DNA of 64,000 nt from Sedimentimonas flavescens (GCF_019264375.1 NZ_JAHVAI010000001.1:62001-126000); one strand, 5' to 3'; shown: positions 27,442 to 37,536, numbered from the stretch's first letter. Translations and numbers: made by a program. The notes: generated by a model not told the origin, from the sequence alone.

Positions 27442-28341
27442 ATGACAACTTATGCCAACCTGCCTGCGCCCAGTCCTGAACAGGGCCTGAACCGCTATCT
27501 GCAGGAAATCCGCAAGTTTCCGCTCCTCGAACCCGAGGAGGAATACATGCTGGCCAAGGCTTGGGTCGATCACCAGGATTCGGAATCCGCACATCGGCTG
27601 GTGACCTCGCACCTGCGTCTGGCTGCCAAGATCGCCATGGGCTACCGCGGCTATGGCCTGCCGCAAGCCGAGGTGATCTCGGAGGCGAACGTGGGCCTGA
27701 TGCAGGCCGTCAAGCGTTTTGACCCGGAAAAGGGCTTCCGTCTGGCCACCTATGCGATGTGGTGGATCCGCGCTGCGATTCAGGAATACATCCTGCGCTC
27801 GTGGTCGCTGGTGAAGCTTGGAACGACCTCGGCGCAGAAGAAGCTGTTCTTCAACCTGCGCAAGGCCAAATCGAAGATCGGCGCCTATGAAGACGGCGAC
27901 CTGCGCCCCGAGAACGTGGCCCAGATCGCGCGCGATCTGAACGTGACCGAGGAAGAGGTCATCTCGATGAACCGCCGCCTGTCGGGCTCTGACGCGTCGC
28001 TGAATGCGCAGGTCGGGGCCACCGACGGGGACGGCGGATCGCAATGGCAGGACTGGCTTGAGGATACCGACGCCGACCAGGCCGAGGCCTATGCCGAGGC
28101 AGACGAGTTGGAGGCCCGCCGCGCCATGCTGTTCGCCGCGATGGACGTTCTGAACGAGCGCGAGCGCGATATCCTGATGCAGCGCCGCCTGCGCGATGAG
28201 CCCGTCACGCTGGAAGAACTCTCGAGCCAGTATGACGTCTCGCGCGAGCGAATTCGCCAGATCGAGGTGCGCGCCTTCGAGAAGTTGCAGGACCGGATGC
28301 GGACCCTTGCCCGCGAAAAGGGCATGGCAATACCCGCTTAA
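27442..28341 (+). CDS. rpoH: RNA polymerase sigma factor RpoH (sigma-32)
   Basis: A 299-aa group 3-like sigma factor of the RpoH family. Region 2 shows GLPQAEVISEANVGLMQAVKRFDPEKGFRLATYAMWWIRAAIQEYI, with the SWSLVKLGTTSAQKKLFFNLRK stretch that holds the RpoH box. Region 4.2 is EELSSQYDVSRERIRQIEVRAFEKLQ. It controls heat-shock and, in Rhodobacter, part of the singlet-oxygen response. Its length and RpoH box exclude RpoD. A hairpin terminator follows. Confidence 0.95.
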   Translation: MTTYANLPAPSPEQGLNRYLQEIRKFPLLEPEEEYMLAKAWVDHQDSESAHRLVTSHLRLAAKIAMGYRGYGLPQAEVISEANVGLMQAVKRFDPEKGFRLATYAMWWIRAAIQEYILRSWSLVKLGTTSAQKKLFFNLRKAKSKIGAYEDGDLRPENVAQIARDLNVTEEEVISMNRRLSGSDASLNAQVGATDGDGGSQWQDWLEDTDADQAEAYAEADELEARRAMLFAAMDVLNERERDILMQRRLRDEPVTLEELSSQYDVSRERIRQIEVRAFEKLQDRMRTLAREKGMAIPA

Positions 28342-28370
28342 GGCCGTATTCGCGCCATGAAACTCTGCAA

Positions 28371-28395
28371 AAACGGGCCATCGCGGCCCGTTTTT
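28371..28395 (+). terminator. Rho-independent terminator after rpoH
   Basis: AAACGGGCC (28371-28379) pairs with GGCCCGTTT (28385-28393) around ATCGC, followed by TT and then C. It lies 30 nt after the rpoH stop and ends 16 nt before the ankyrin gene start. Confidence 0.85.
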
Positions 28396-28410
28396 CTTGC
28401 CGAGGATTTC

Positions 28411-29349
28411 ATGACGAAGATTCGCAAAGATAGTGCTTTGCACCCGCATACGACCCTGCGCCCCACCGCTGCCGCCACCCGCGCGCGCATGGTGCAGCCG
28501 GTTGTGATCGAAGACGTCGCCCGCAACGCCGCGGCCGACCGGGCCGAGCTTTGGCTGGCGCAGGTCCGCGCGGCTGAGCAATCGGGCAATATGGAGCGGG
28601 TGGCCGCCCTGGTGCAGATGCTGCGCGCCAACTCGGCGCGCCCGGCCTGCAATAGTGCCGATCCGAACCACGAGCTTCGCGATGCAATCGAAAGCGGGGA
28701 TCTTGCCGCCCTGACAAACCTGCTCGCCTCGGGCGTCGACCTGAACGCCCTGACGGACGGTTTCGGAATGCCGCCGCTGATCTGGGCCATGAGCGCCAAT
28801 CACCGCTCGGCCAAGGTCATCGGTGCGTTGCTGGCGCATGGGGCCGATGCGCGCTTTGTCAGCGACGAAGGGTATAACCCGCTGCATTTTGTCGGTGGCT
28901 ACCCCTGGGGCGAAGAAACCCCCAAGGAGCTTTGCACCATCGTCGGGCTGCTGAAAAAGCACGGCGCGCGGATCGAGGGGCGCACTCATTGGGGCTGGAC
29001 ACCGCTTTACCGCGCCGTCTTCGAGGGCAACACCACCGAGGTCGCGGCGCTCCTGCGCCATGGAGCCGATCCGAATGCCGCCCCGACCGAGCGCGCGGCC
29101 CCCGGCTATGCCCGCGCCGAACATATGCTGATCGCCGCCGGACATCAGGCCGGCAAGCTGCGCCTGTTGCTTGAACACGGCGCCGACCCGCGCCCGGTCA
29201 TCGGCAGTTTCGCCGTGAAGGCCGCGCAAGCCGAGATGGCGCTGGCCGAACGCCGCGCCAATGGCCGCGATGCGCGCTACGAAGCGGAAGTGGTCGAAGG
29301 TTACGAGGCATCGCTTGCACTGATGCGCGCGGCGCTTGCCCGCCACTAG
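28411..29349 (+). CDS. Ankyrin repeat protein
   Basis: A 312-aa protein with ankyrin repeats from about residue 90 to 260. Visible units are AIESGDLAALTNLLASGVDL, then VIGALLAHGADARFVSDEGYNPLHF, then AVFEGNTTEVAALLRHGADPN and a final KLRLLLEHGADP. The N-terminal 80 residues are basic and unlike a known domain. Ankyrin repeats bind partner proteins; no partner is suggested by context. The ATG at 28411 follows CGAGGA; an upstream ATG at 28357 lies before the rpoH terminator and is unlikely. Confidence 0.8.
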   Translation: MTKIRKDSALHPHTTLRPTAAATRARMVQPVVIEDVARNAAADRAELWLAQVRAAEQSGNMERVAALVQMLRANSARPACNSADPNHELRDAIESGDLAALTNLLASGVDLNALTDGFGMPPLIWAMSANHRSAKVIGALLAHGADARFVSDEGYNPLHFVGGYPWGEETPKELCTIVGLLKKHGARIEGRTHWGWTPLYRAVFEGNTTEVAALLRHGADPNAAPTERAAPGYARAEHMLIAAGHQAGKLRLLLEHGADPRPVIGSFAVKAAQAEMALAERRANGRDARYEAEVVEGYEASLALMRAALARH

Positions 29350-29405
29350 ACCCCGCCCTGCGGTTCGGGATAGGGTGCCCGCGTTAGCGCAAACGGAGGG
29401 GCATC

Positions 29406-30380
29406 ATGAAACCGATCAACTGGGGCATCCTGGGGGCGTCGAATTTCGCGCTGAAGCATATGGGGCCCGCAATCCATGCCGCAAGCGGCGCACGGCTCGG
29501 CGCCCTTGCCACCTCCTCGCCCGAGAAAGCCGCGCCCTTCTGCGCCTTCTGCCCCGACTTGCGGGTGCATGACAGCTACGACGCGCTGCTGGCCGACCCC
29601 GAGATCGAGGCCGTCTATATTCCCCTGCCCAACACGCTCCACATCGAATGGAGCCTCAAGGCGCTGGCCGCAGGAAAGCATGTCCTGTGCGAGAAACCCA
29701 TCGCCATGCGCGCCGAGGAAATCGGCCCGCTGATCGCCGCACGCGATGCCGCGGGCCTCTTCGCAACCGAGGCCTATATGATCGTGCATCACCCGCAATG
29801 GGAACAGGTGCGGGAGTGGCTCGACGAGGGCCAGATCGGCGAGTTGCGCCATGCCGACGTGGTGTTTTCCTTCAACAACCCTGACCCGGCGAATATTCGC
29901 AACCGGGCGGAAACAGGGGGCGGCTCGATCCCCGATATCGGCGTCTATGCCTATTCCTCGGTGCGCTACGCCGCGCGGGCGGAACCGGGCGCGCTACGCG
30001 CGCTGATCCGGCGCGAGAATGGCGTGGATGTCTTTGCGCAGGTGACCGGCGAGATGATCGGCCCGCAGGGCGGCTTCAGCTACTCGGCCATCACCTCGAC
30101 GCGCCTGCACCCGAGGCAAGAGGTCACCTTTCAGGGCGATCGCGGCCTGATCCGGGTGCATGTGCCCTTCAACGCCGGTGTGGCCGGCGAAGCTGCGCTC
30201 ACCCTGCAACGCACGGGCGAGCCCGACCGCGTCCTGCGCCATCCCGGCGTAAATCAATACGTGCTTCAGGTCGAGAACTTCGCCCGCCACATCCGCGAGG
30301 GCGCGCCCTACCCCTGGACGCTTGAAGACGCGCGCGCGGGGCAGGCGATGATCGACAAGGTGCGGGCGTCCGAGGCCTGA
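29406..30380 (+). CDS. Gfo/Idh/MocA family oxidoreductase
   Basis: A 324-aa NAD(P)-dependent oxidoreductase. The N-terminal Rossmann domain begins INWGILGASNFALKHMGPAI, and the conserved CEKPIAMRAEE (EKP motif) follows. The C-terminal half is the Gfo/Idh/MocA substrate domain. The substrate, probably a sugar or cyclitol derivative, cannot be read from the sequence. Its stop abuts the Lrp gene stop of the opposite strand. Confidence 0.88.
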   Translation: MKPINWGILGASNFALKHMGPAIHAASGARLGALATSSPEKAAPFCAFCPDLRVHDSYDALLADPEIEAVYIPLPNTLHIEWSLKALAAGKHVLCEKPIAMRAEEIGPLIAARDAAGLFATEAYMIVHHPQWEQVREWLDEGQIGELRHADVVFSFNNPDPANIRNRAETGGGSIPDIGVYAYSSVRYAARAEPGALRALIRRENGVDVFAQVTGEMIGPQGGFSYSAITSTRLHPRQEVTFQGDRGLIRVHVPFNAGVAGEAALTLQRTGEPDRVLRHPGVNQYVLQVENFARHIREGAPYPWTLEDARAGQAMIDKVRASEA

Positions 30381-30881
30381 TCAGGCAAGCTTGGCCAGAC
30401 GCTCTTCGAGCACATCGAAGGGCACGCCGGGTTCATCCTTGGCACAGCGGATCACCAGCGAGGTCTTGACCGAGGCGACGTTCTCGGCTGCGGTCAGTTG
30501 CCCCGTCAGGAAGCTCTGGAAGGTGCTCAGATCGGGCGCGGCGCATTTCAGCACGAAGTCGATCTCGCCATTCAGCATGTGGCACTCACGCACGAGCGGC
30601 CAAGCGCGGCAGCGGCTCTCGAAAGCCGACAGGTCGGCCTCGGCCTGGCTTTGCAGACGCACCATGGCAAAGACCTGAACCTCGAACCCCAGCTCGCGCG
30701 GGTTCACATCGGCATGGTAACCGCGAATAAAGCCCGCCTCTTCCAGCGTGCGGACACGGCGCAAGCAGGGTGGCGCCGAGATTCCGACGCGTTTGGCCAG
30801 TTCGACGTTGGTCATCCGGCCGTCCGCCTGCAGCTCGGCCAGAATCTTCCGGTCGATCTCATCAAGCTTTGTACTGGCCAT
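30381..30881 (-). CDS. Lrp/AsnC family transcriptional regulator
   Basis: A 166-aa regulator. The N-terminal winged helix-turn-helix is LDEIDRKILAELQADGRMTN followed by ELAKRVGISAPPCLRRVRTLE, and the C-terminal RAM domain ends in a normal length for the family. Such proteins sense amino acids and act on neighbouring or distant genes. GGAGGT precedes the ATG at 30881. The gene is divergent from trxB, and a near-perfect 17-bp palindrome lies between them. Confidence 0.92.
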   Translation of the reverse strand: MASTKLDEIDRKILAELQADGRMTNVELAKRVGISAPPCLRRVRTLEEAGFIRGYHADVNPRELGFEVQVFAMVRLQSQAEADLSAFESRCRAWPLVRECHMLNGEIDFVLKCAAPDLSTFQSFLTGQLTAAENVASVKTSLVIRCAKDEPGVPFDVLEERLAKLA

Positions 30882-30927
30882 GGTTACCTCCACAATTGCG
30901 CGCGAACTTACTCGCGAGACGGGATGG

Positions 30928-30944
30928 GCGCAATAATATTTCGC
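30928..30944. promoter_or_regulatory. Candidate Lrp/AsnC operator between lrp and trxB
   Basis: GCGCAATAATATTTCGC is almost palindromic, with only two mismatched symmetric positions. It lies in the 168-nt divergent region, 47 nt from the regulator start. An AT core with flanking GCG/CGC arms is typical of Lrp-family sites, so autoregulation is the likely use. Confidence 0.45.
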
Positions 30945-31037
30945 ACAGGCGAGATCAAGAGCAATTGACATAGTCACCCAAGCGCAACGAAGGGGTTTCC
31001 GCCGCGCTCCGCTCTGACTATATCGGTCGGGGAATGA

Positions 31038-31991
<954 letters not shown>

Positions 31992-32016
31992 CCGTGCCAT
32001 CGACCATCGAAACAGC

Positions 32017-32043
32017 AAACGCCCCGGCCTGCCGGGGCGTTTT
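32017..32043 (+). terminator. Rho-independent terminator of trxB
   Basis: AAACGCCCCGG (32017-32027) pairs with CCGGGGCGTTT (32032-32042), ending in TTT. It lies 26 nt after the trxB stop. Confidence 0.85.
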
Positions 32044-32056
32044 GCATTTCACGGGC

Positions 32057-32086
32057 AAATGACAAAGGGGGCCAGCCGGCCCCCTT
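32057..32086 (-). terminator. Terminator of the hsp20-DUF1150 operon
   Basis: AAGGGGGCC (32065-32073) pairs with GGCCCCCTT (32078-32086). On the minus strand it is followed by TGTCATTTG, a T-rich stretch. It lies about 20 nt past the DUF1150 stop. Confidence 0.7.
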
Positions 32087-32106
32087 GGTATTCGCCTGTC
32101 GCGGGT

Positions 32107-32334
32107 TCAGTGCACGTTCACCGGCGCCAGATCGTTCTGCCGCGCCAGGATGAAGGCCTGCGCGCGATCCTTCACCAGCGCAAGCCGCTCGCCATTGGCG
32201 TCGTGCACCGCGTAGAGCTTGCGCAGCCCGCCCGCCTGGGCTTGCACCTCTTCAGGCAGTTCGCTCACATCGACAGGGCGGACATAGACGATGCGCTCGC
32301 CGCTTTCGTGACCGAAGTCGAATTTCGTATCCAT
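32107..32334 (-). CDS. DUF1150 family protein
   Basis: A 75-aa protein of the DUF1150 family, found in alphaproteobacteria directly downstream of small heat-shock genes. It has the family pattern RIVYVRPVDVSELPEEVQAQ and KLYAVHDANGERLALVKDRAQAFILAR. The function is unknown. It starts 10 nt after the hsp20 stop, so co-transcription and a stress role are inferred from context. Confidence 0.88.
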   Translation of the reverse strand: MDTKFDFGHESGERIVYVRPVDVSELPEEVQAQAGGLRKLYAVHDANGERLALVKDRAQAFILARQNDLAPVNVH

Positions 32335-32344
32335 GCGCGCCTCC

Positions 32345-32758
32345 TTACTTGCGGTGGATCGGGATCGTCTGCACGACAGGGTCGGGCTGCGCCCGCTTCA
32401 GGTCGATATGCAGAAGACCGTTTTCCAGCCCTGCGCCCGCAACCTCGACCCCCTCGGCCAGCACGAAGCTGCGCTGGAAGGCACGCGCCGCGATACCGCG
32501 GTGCAGGAACAGCCGCTCGGCCCCCTCATCGGCCTGCCGTCCGCGGATGACCAGAGCGCGGTCCTCCATGGTGATCGACAGATCGGCGTCGGAAAAACCG
32601 GCCACGGCCAGCGTGATGCGGAACGCGTCAGCCCCGGATTGCTCAATGTTATACGGCGGGTAGCCGTCCGAGCCGGATTTCACCGTCCGCTCGACAAGGC
32701 GCTCAAGCTGGTCGAAGCCCAGCAGGTACGGATGCGCGCCAAAGCTCAGTTTCGTCAT
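32345..32758 (-). CDS. Small heat-shock protein Hsp20 (IbpA-like)
   Basis: A 137-aa protein with an alpha-crystallin domain covering about residues 30-130. The pattern YPPYNIEQSGADAFRITLAVAGFSDADLSITMED and the IAARAFQRSFVLAEGVEVAGAGLENGLLHIDL stretch are typical of IbpA/HspA proteins. It binds unfolding proteins and keeps them soluble until Hsp70 acts. The upstream region contains CTTGAA but no convincing matching -10 box. Confidence 0.92.
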   Translation of the reverse strand: MTKLSFGAHPYLLGFDQLERLVERTVKSGSDGYPPYNIEQSGADAFRITLAVAGFSDADLSITMEDRALVIRGRQADEGAERLFLHRGIAARAFQRSFVLAEGVEVAGAGLENGLLHIDLKRAQPDPVVQTIPIHRK

Positions 32759-32955
32759 GTGGCAAGCCCTTCTTCAAGCGACGTTGCAAACAGGATCCCG
32801 CGCGTGCGGCCATCCCTTCCTTCAAGATATGGGCAGATGAAAGATGCGCTGCAAGAGGGTGCGGCCTTCGCGCACAGGCCGATTTTTCCACCGCAAGGGC
32901 GCGCAATTGTTATATTAACGTTCTCTGCGACCGAGTCGTCACGCCAGCCAAACGG

Positions 32956-33183
32956 ATGCCAGATATGAACGCACATATCGAGATGAACCCTGAAGAGGTG
33001 CTCCGCATGAAACTTGAGGTGCTCAGAAGCGAGCACCGCGACCTTGATGAGGCGATTCACGCGCTGCAACAGGCCGGGCATCCCGACCAATTGCGCCTTG
33101 TGCGGTTGAAGAAGCAGAAACTCGCGCTCAAGGACCAGATTGCGCGGATCGAGGACCACCTGACGCCCGACATCATCGCCTGA
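32956..33183 (+). CDS. DUF465 family protein
   Basis: A 75-aa protein whose second half is a charged helix-rich segment: LRSEHRDLDEAIHALQQAGHPDQLRLVRLKKQKLALKDQIARIED. This is the DUF465 pattern, predicted to form a helical hairpin or coiled coil. The function is unknown. An alternative start is the ATG at 32965; neither has a strong ribosome site. It is divergent from hsp20 and close upstream of purE. Confidence 0.82.
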   Translation: MPDMNAHIEMNPEEVLRMKLEVLRSEHRDLDEAIHALQQAGHPDQLRLVRLKKQKLALKDQIARIEDHLTPDIIA

Positions 33184-33240
33184 GCCCTTGCTCCCGCGAC
33201 GCACCTGCCTATAGTGCGCGCCTCGGACGGAGGGACGATC

Positions 33241-33726
33241 ATGGGCGTTAAAGTTGGAATCATCATGGGCAGCCAGTCGGACTGGTCCACCATGCGCGAG
33301 GCGGCAACCATCCTCGACGAGCTTGGCATCGCCTACGAGAAAAAGATCGTCTCGGCGCACCGCACCCCCGACCGTCTCTGGACCTATGGCAAGAGCGCCG
33401 TCGAGCGCGGCCTGCATGTGATCATCGCGGGAGCGGGTGGCGCGGCACACCTGCCGGGCATGATGGCCTCGAAGACCCGCGTGCCGGTGATCGGCGTGCC
33501 GGTCCAGACCCGCGCGCTGTCGGGCGTGGACAGCCTTTATTCGATCGTGCAGATGCCCAAGGGTTTTCCCGTCGCGACCATGGCGATCGGTGCGGCGGGT
33601 GCCGCCAATGCTGGCCTGATGGCCGCTGGCATCCTCGCTATCAATGACGCCGATCTGGCCGCGCGCCTTGATGCATGGCGCGACGCCCTTTCCGCCTCGA
33701 TCCCGGATGAGCCTGCCGATGAGTGA
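33241..33726 (+). CDS. purE: 5-(carboxyamino)imidazole ribonucleotide mutase
   Basis: A 161-aa class I PurE that isomerises N5-CAIR to CAIR in purine synthesis. The motif [25 protein letters not shown] is the substrate-binding signature, followed by [16 protein letters not shown] and [27 protein letters not shown]. The start at 33241 follows GGAGGGACG. Its stop overlaps the purK start by a few bases, so the two are translated together. Confidence 0.96.
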   Translation: MGVKVGIIMGSQSDWSTMREAATILDELGIAYEKKIVSAHRTPDRLWTYGKSAVERGLHVIIAGAGGAAHLPGMMASKTRVPVIGVPVQTRALSGVDSLYSIVQMPKGFPVATMAIGAAGAANAGLMAAGILAINDADLAARLDAWRDALSASIPDEPADE

Positions 33727-34783
33727 GATGCTGCAACCCGGCGCGACCATTGGCATTCTTGGCGGCGGACAACTGGGGCGGATGCTCTCGGTTGCGGCCT
33801 CGCGGCTTGGCTTCAAGTGCCACATTTTTGAACCCGGCGCCGAGCCCCCGGCGGGCCATGTTGCGCATCGGGTGACCATCGCAAGCTATGACGATGCGGC
33901 GGCGCTGGTCGAGTTCGCGGCCTCGGTCGATGTGGTGACCTACGAGTTCGAGAATATCCCCACCGAGGCGCTCGACCTGATCGAGGCCACCCGCGCGATC
34001 CGCCCGGGTCGCCGCGTTCTGGCGATCAGCCAGGATCGCATTCACGAGAAGAGCTTTCTGAACGAGATCGGCTTGGCCACCGCGCCCTGGGCCGAGGTGA
34101 CCGATCTGGCCTCGCTTGAGGCCGCGATCGCGAAGATCGGAACGCCCGCCATCCTCAAGACCACGCGGCTTGGCTATGACGGCAAGGGCCAGGCGCGGAT
34201 CATGGCGCCCGAGGATGCCCCCGCCGCGCTTGCGGCAATGGAGGGGGCGACCGCCGTTCTTGAGGGCTTCGTCGATTTCTCGGCCGAGATTTCGGTGATC
34301 GCGGCGCGCGGGCTTGATGGCTCGGTCGCCTGTTTCGATCCCGGCGAGAATGTCCACAAGAGCGGCATCCTGCACACGACCACCGTGCCCGCGCGGATCT
34401 CGGAGGCGCAGCGCACCGATGCGATCCTGATCGCGGCGCGGATCCTCAACGCGCTCGATTATGTCGGCGTGCTGGGGGTGGAGCTGTTCGTGACACCCAA
34501 GGGTCTATTGGTGAACGAGATCGCGCCGCGGGTGCATAACTCGGGCCACTGGACGCAGGCAGGCTGTGCGGTCGATCAGTTCGAGCAGCATATCCGGGCC
34601 GTCGCCGGTTGGCCGCTTGGCGATGGCAGCCGCTATGCCGATGTCGAGATGCTGAACCTGATCGGCGACGACGTGGCGATGGTGCCGGATCTGGCCAAGA
34701 CGCCGCGCACGCAGATCCATCTTTACGGCAAGGCCGAAGCAAAGGCCGGGCGCAAGATGGGGCATGTGAACCGCGTGCTCTGA
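33719..34783 (+). CDS. purK: 5-(carboxyamino)imidazole ribonucleotide synthase
   Basis: A 354-aa ATP-grasp enzyme that converts AIR to N5-CAIR with ATP and bicarbonate. It starts [20 protein letters not shown] and shows the ATP-grasp signature [17 protein letters not shown] and [20 protein letters not shown]. The start at 33719 overlaps the last codons of purE; an in-frame upstream ATG at 33707 is also possible. The GC-rich repeat follows the stop. Confidence 0.95.
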   Translation: MSEMLQPGATIGILGGGQLGRMLSVAASRLGFKCHIFEPGAEPPAGHVAHRVTIASYDDAAALVEFAASVDVVTYEFENIPTEALDLIEATRAIRPGRRVLAISQDRIHEKSFLNEIGLATAPWAEVTDLASLEAAIAKIGTPAILKTTRLGYDGKGQARIMAPEDAPAALAAMEGATAVLEGFVDFSAEISVIAARGLDGSVACFDPGENVHKSGILHTTTVPARISEAQRTDAILIAARILNALDYVGVLGVELFVTPKGLLVNEIAPRVHNSGHWTQAGCAVDQFEQHIRAVAGWPLGDGSRYADVEMLNLIGDDVAMVPDLAKTPRTQIHLYGKAEAKAGRKMGHVNRVL

Positions 34784-34788
34784 GCGCG

Positions 34789-34850
34789 CGGGGGCGCTGC
34801 CCCCTCGGGCCTGCGGCCCTCTCCCCCGAGGTATTTCCGCCAAGAAGAAA
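34789..34850. repeat. GC-rich dispersed intergenic element of Rhodobacterales type
   Basis: The sequence holds short inverted GC arms (GGGGGCGCTGCCCCC-like and GGGCCTGCGGCCC) followed by CCGAGGTATTTCCGCCAAGAAG. I recall similar elements (ending in a GTATTT..GCCAAGAAGAA tail) in many Rhodobacterales genomes, placed after genes. Only one copy is visible in this window. Confidence 0.4.
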
Positions 34851-35693
34851 TCAGGATTTCTTAAGCGAGAGGGCAATGCCGCCGAGGACAAGGGTGGCCG
34901 AGATCCAGAAGCGGGGACCAGGCACCTCGGCCAGCAAGAGCGCGCCGCCAAGCGCCGCGATGAGGGGCACCGAGAGCTGCGCGATCGCGGCAAGGCTGGC
35001 GGGAACCTGCGGCAGCACGCGATACCAGAGCGCATAGCCAAGCCCCGAAGTGATCGCGCCCGACGCCAGTGCGGGCCAGATACCCCAAGCCTGCCCCTGC
35101 CCCGGATCGCCCGAGGCTGCAAGCCAGCCGAGCGCCAGAACCAGCGCCAGCGTGAAGTTGAGGGCGGTTGCCGCGAGCGGGTCGCGCACGCCCCGCCCGT
35201 TAAGCGAGTAGAGTCCCCAGCCGATACCGCCGAGCACCATGAGACCCACGCCCGCCGGATCGATATGAGCGTCACTCGAGCCGGGTAGGAGCAGCGTCAC
35301 CAGGCCCGCGAAGGCCAGCGCCGCGCCGATCAGGCGCCAGCGGGTCAGGCGCTCATGCGTGATCCAGGCGCCCACGAACATGGTGATCTGGACCGAGCCG
35401 AACAGCACCAGCGCGCCGACGCCCGCGTCGATCAACCCGCTCGCGATGGAGAAGCCGTAGATATAGAGAAACAGCGTCGCCATGCCCACCAGAACGATCT
35501 TGGGGCTGATCCGCAGGGACTGCGCGCCTTGCAGCGCCAACGTCAACCCGAGCAGCACGACCGCCCCCGCGCCCAGGCGCAGAACCGCCACCCATTCCGG
35601 GTCGAGCCCCGCGCCGAAAACCGCCATCCGGTTCAGTACCGAATTCGCGGCAAAGGCCACCATGACAAGCGAGACAAGCAGGAAGAGACGCAT
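34851..35693 (-). CDS. EamA/DMT family transporter
   Basis: A 280-aa membrane protein with about ten hydrophobic segments in two EamA repeats, starting RLFLLVSLVMVAFAANSVLNRMAVFG. It belongs to the drug/metabolite transporter superfamily and probably exports or imports a small metabolite; the substrate is not known. The GC-rich repeat lies just beyond the stop. It is convergent with purK. Confidence 0.88.
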   Translation of the reverse strand: MRLFLLVSLVMVAFAANSVLNRMAVFGAGLDPEWVAVLRLGAGAVVLLGLTLALQGAQSLRISPKIVLVGMATLFLYIYGFSIASGLIDAGVGALVLFGSVQITMFVGAWITHERLTRWRLIGAALAFAGLVTLLLPGSSDAHIDPAGVGLMVLGGIGWGLYSLNGRGVRDPLAATALNFTLALVLALGWLAASGDPGQGQAWGIWPALASGAITSGLGYALWYRVLPQVPASLAAIAQLSVPLIAALGGALLLAEVPGPRFWISATLVLGGIALSLKKS

Positions 35694-35747
35694 GGCGGCA
35701 TCCTGCGCGAGGGGCGCGGGGAATGCAACGCGCCTTCCGTGCGGAGG

Positions 35748-36476
35748 TTAGTGGCGGGAGGCCAGCTCTTTGAAGGCCGCTATCCAGCTCATTTCAGGGC
35801 GAAAATCGCCGGTTTCGATGAAGCTCAGCACCTCGAGGATCACCCGGGGATCGTTCATCATCCAGGTATGGGTCACGGGCAGCACGATATGCGCGCTGAT
35901 CCCTGCGCCGAGGGTACTGGTGACCGAGACCTTGCCGTCATCCGGTCCCGGGATCAGCGCCGAGGTCACCGGGTTGAGGCTTTCGTTTCCCGCGATCACC
36001 CCGGCGGGAAAATTCACGGGCGGCAGTTGGGCCGCGATTCCGTCGGGGCCGGTCCCGAGGCGCAGGCCGGCGGGGCCGTTCAGCCAGGCAAACCACGCCT
36101 GATCGCCGAAGGTATCGACAATCTCCGATCCCTGCGCAGGGGGCGCCAGCATGACCGCGCGGCCGATACGAGCGCTGTTTCCCGGCTCGGTCGCCCAAAG
36201 TCGCAGCAAGATCCCGCCCATCGAATGGGTCACGACCTGCACGGGGCCCTCGGGGCAGCGGGCCACGGCGTCCTCGACATAGGCAAGAAGCTCGGGCAGC
36301 GGCAGGCGTGTGGAGGGGTAATCGGCATTGACCACCTGATAGCCGCGGCCGGTGAGCACCTTTTCCAGCACGCTCAGACTGGCGGGGCCACGCGCAAGCC
36401 CGTGCAGCAGCACGACGCATTCCGCCGAGGCGGGCAAAGCCGACAGCAGGAAAAGAAGAAAGGCCCGGACCCACAT
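35748..36476 (-). CDS. Secreted alpha/beta hydrolase (lipase-like)
   Basis: A 242-aa protein with an N-terminal signal peptide (AFLLFLLSALPASA). The nucleophile is Ser in VTHSMGGILLRL, the lipase elbow with Thr instead of the first Gly. CVVLLHGLARGPASL forms the oxyanion region. A catalytic His may be in LPVTHTWMMND. It is probably a periplasmic or secreted lipase or esterase; the substrate is unknown. Confidence 0.8.
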   Translation of the reverse strand: MWVRAFLLFLLSALPASAECVVLLHGLARGPASLSVLEKVLTGRGYQVVNADYPSTRLPLPELLAYVEDAVARCPEGPVQVVTHSMGGILLRLWATEPGNSARIGRAVMLAPPAQGSEIVDTFGDQAWFAWLNGPAGLRLGTGPDGIAAQLPPVNFPAGVIAGNESLNPVTSALIPGPDDGKVSVTSTLGAGISAHIVLPVTHTWMMNDPRVILEVLSFIETGDFRPEMSWIAAFKELASRH

Positions 36477-36516
36477 GGACCGGACCTTATCGCGGCTCTC
36501 GGGTGCTGGCCAGAAC

Positions 36517-37536
36517 TCAGCCCTGCGAATAGAGACCTTCGTAGATCGGCACGAGCGTGTCGGTCTCGAAGAGCGACGACACCGAGGTACCCGACCAGGT
36601 ATTCAGGATCGCCTGGGCAAACATCGGCGCGGTCGGCACGATGCGGATGTTCTTGGCAGCCCTCACGGCGTCAGTCGGCTCGATCGAGTCGGTGATGACA
36701 AGCGATTTCATGACCGAATTGGTCACACGCTCTATCGCCGGGCCCGACAGGACGCCATGCGAGATATAGGCGTGAACCTCGGTCGCGCCAGCCTCCATCA
36801 GCACCTCGGCGGCCTTGCACAGCGTGCCTGCGGTGTCGCAGATGTCGTCCACGATGATGCATTTCTTGCCGCTCACGTCGCCGATCACGGTCATGCCGGC
36901 GACTTCGCCCGCCTTCTCGCGGCGTTTGTCCACGATGGCGAGGGGGGCGTTGATCCGCTTGGCAAGCTCACGCGCGCGGGCCACGCCGCCGACGTCGGGC
37001 GAGATCACCATGATGTCGTCGGTCTGGCCCTTGAAGTGGTGCAGGATGTCCAGCGCGAAGATCGGCGAGGCATAGAGGTTGTCCACCGGGATATCGAAGA
37101 AGCCCTGGATCTGGGCTGCGTGCAGATCAAGCGTCAGGATGCGGTCGACGCCCGCCTCGGTCAGCAGGTTCGCCACCAGCTTGGCCGAGATCGGCGTGCG
37201 CGCCTTGGCGCGGCGATCCTGGCGGGCATAGCCGAAATAGGGGATCACGGCGGTGATGCGATCGGCCGAGGAGCGCTTGAGCGCATCGGTGATGATCAGC
37301 AGTTCCATCAGGTTGTCGTTCGCCGGGCGCGAGGTCGACTGGATGATGTACATGTCCTCGCCGCGGACGTTCTCGTAGACCTCGACGAAGATCTCCTGGT
37401 CGTTGAAACGCTCGACGCGCGCATCGACCAGTCCGACCGACATGCCGCGGTGCATGGACATCCGCCGTGCGATGGAAGTCGCCAGCACCTTATTGGCATT
37501 GCCGGAGATCAGTTTCGGTTCGGTCATGGCAGGCAT
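36517..37536 (-). CDS. prs: Ribose-phosphate pyrophosphokinase
   Basis: A 339-aa class I PRPP synthase that makes PRPP from ribose 5-phosphate and ATP. Signature regions include [19 protein letters not shown] and the flexible-loop motif [21 protein letters not shown], then [19 protein letters not shown] and the PRPP-binding [17 protein letters not shown]. It feeds the purine pathway whose purEK genes lie nearby but are not co-transcribed. AAAGGTGACCT precedes the ATG at 37536. Confidence 0.96.
   Translation of the reverse strand: MPAMTEPKLISGNANKVLATSIARRMSMHRGMSVGLVDARVERFNDQEIFVEVYENVRGEDMYIIQSTSRPANDNLMELLIITDALKRSSADRITAVIPYFGYARQDRRAKARTPISAKLVANLLTEAGVDRILTLDLHAAQIQGFFDIPVDNLYASPIFALDILHHFKGQTDDIMVISPDVGGVARARELAKRINAPLAIVDKRREKAGEVAGMTVIGDVSGKKCIIVDDICDTAGTLCKAAEVLMEAGATEVHAYISHGVLSGPAIERVTNSVMKSLVITDSIEPTDAVRAAKNIRIVPTAPMFAQAILNTWSGTSVSSLFETDTLVPIYEGLYSQG

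Noticed and set aside
27313-29346. Long minus-strand open frame opposite rpoH and the ankyrin gene
   Set aside because: It crosses two well-supported plus-strand genes and a terminator, and its translation has no recognisable domain.
32821-32826. CTTGAA upstream of hsp20 as a heat-shock promoter
   Set aside because: A -35-like hexamer is present on the minus strand, but no acceptable -10 sequence occurs at 13-17 nt from it.
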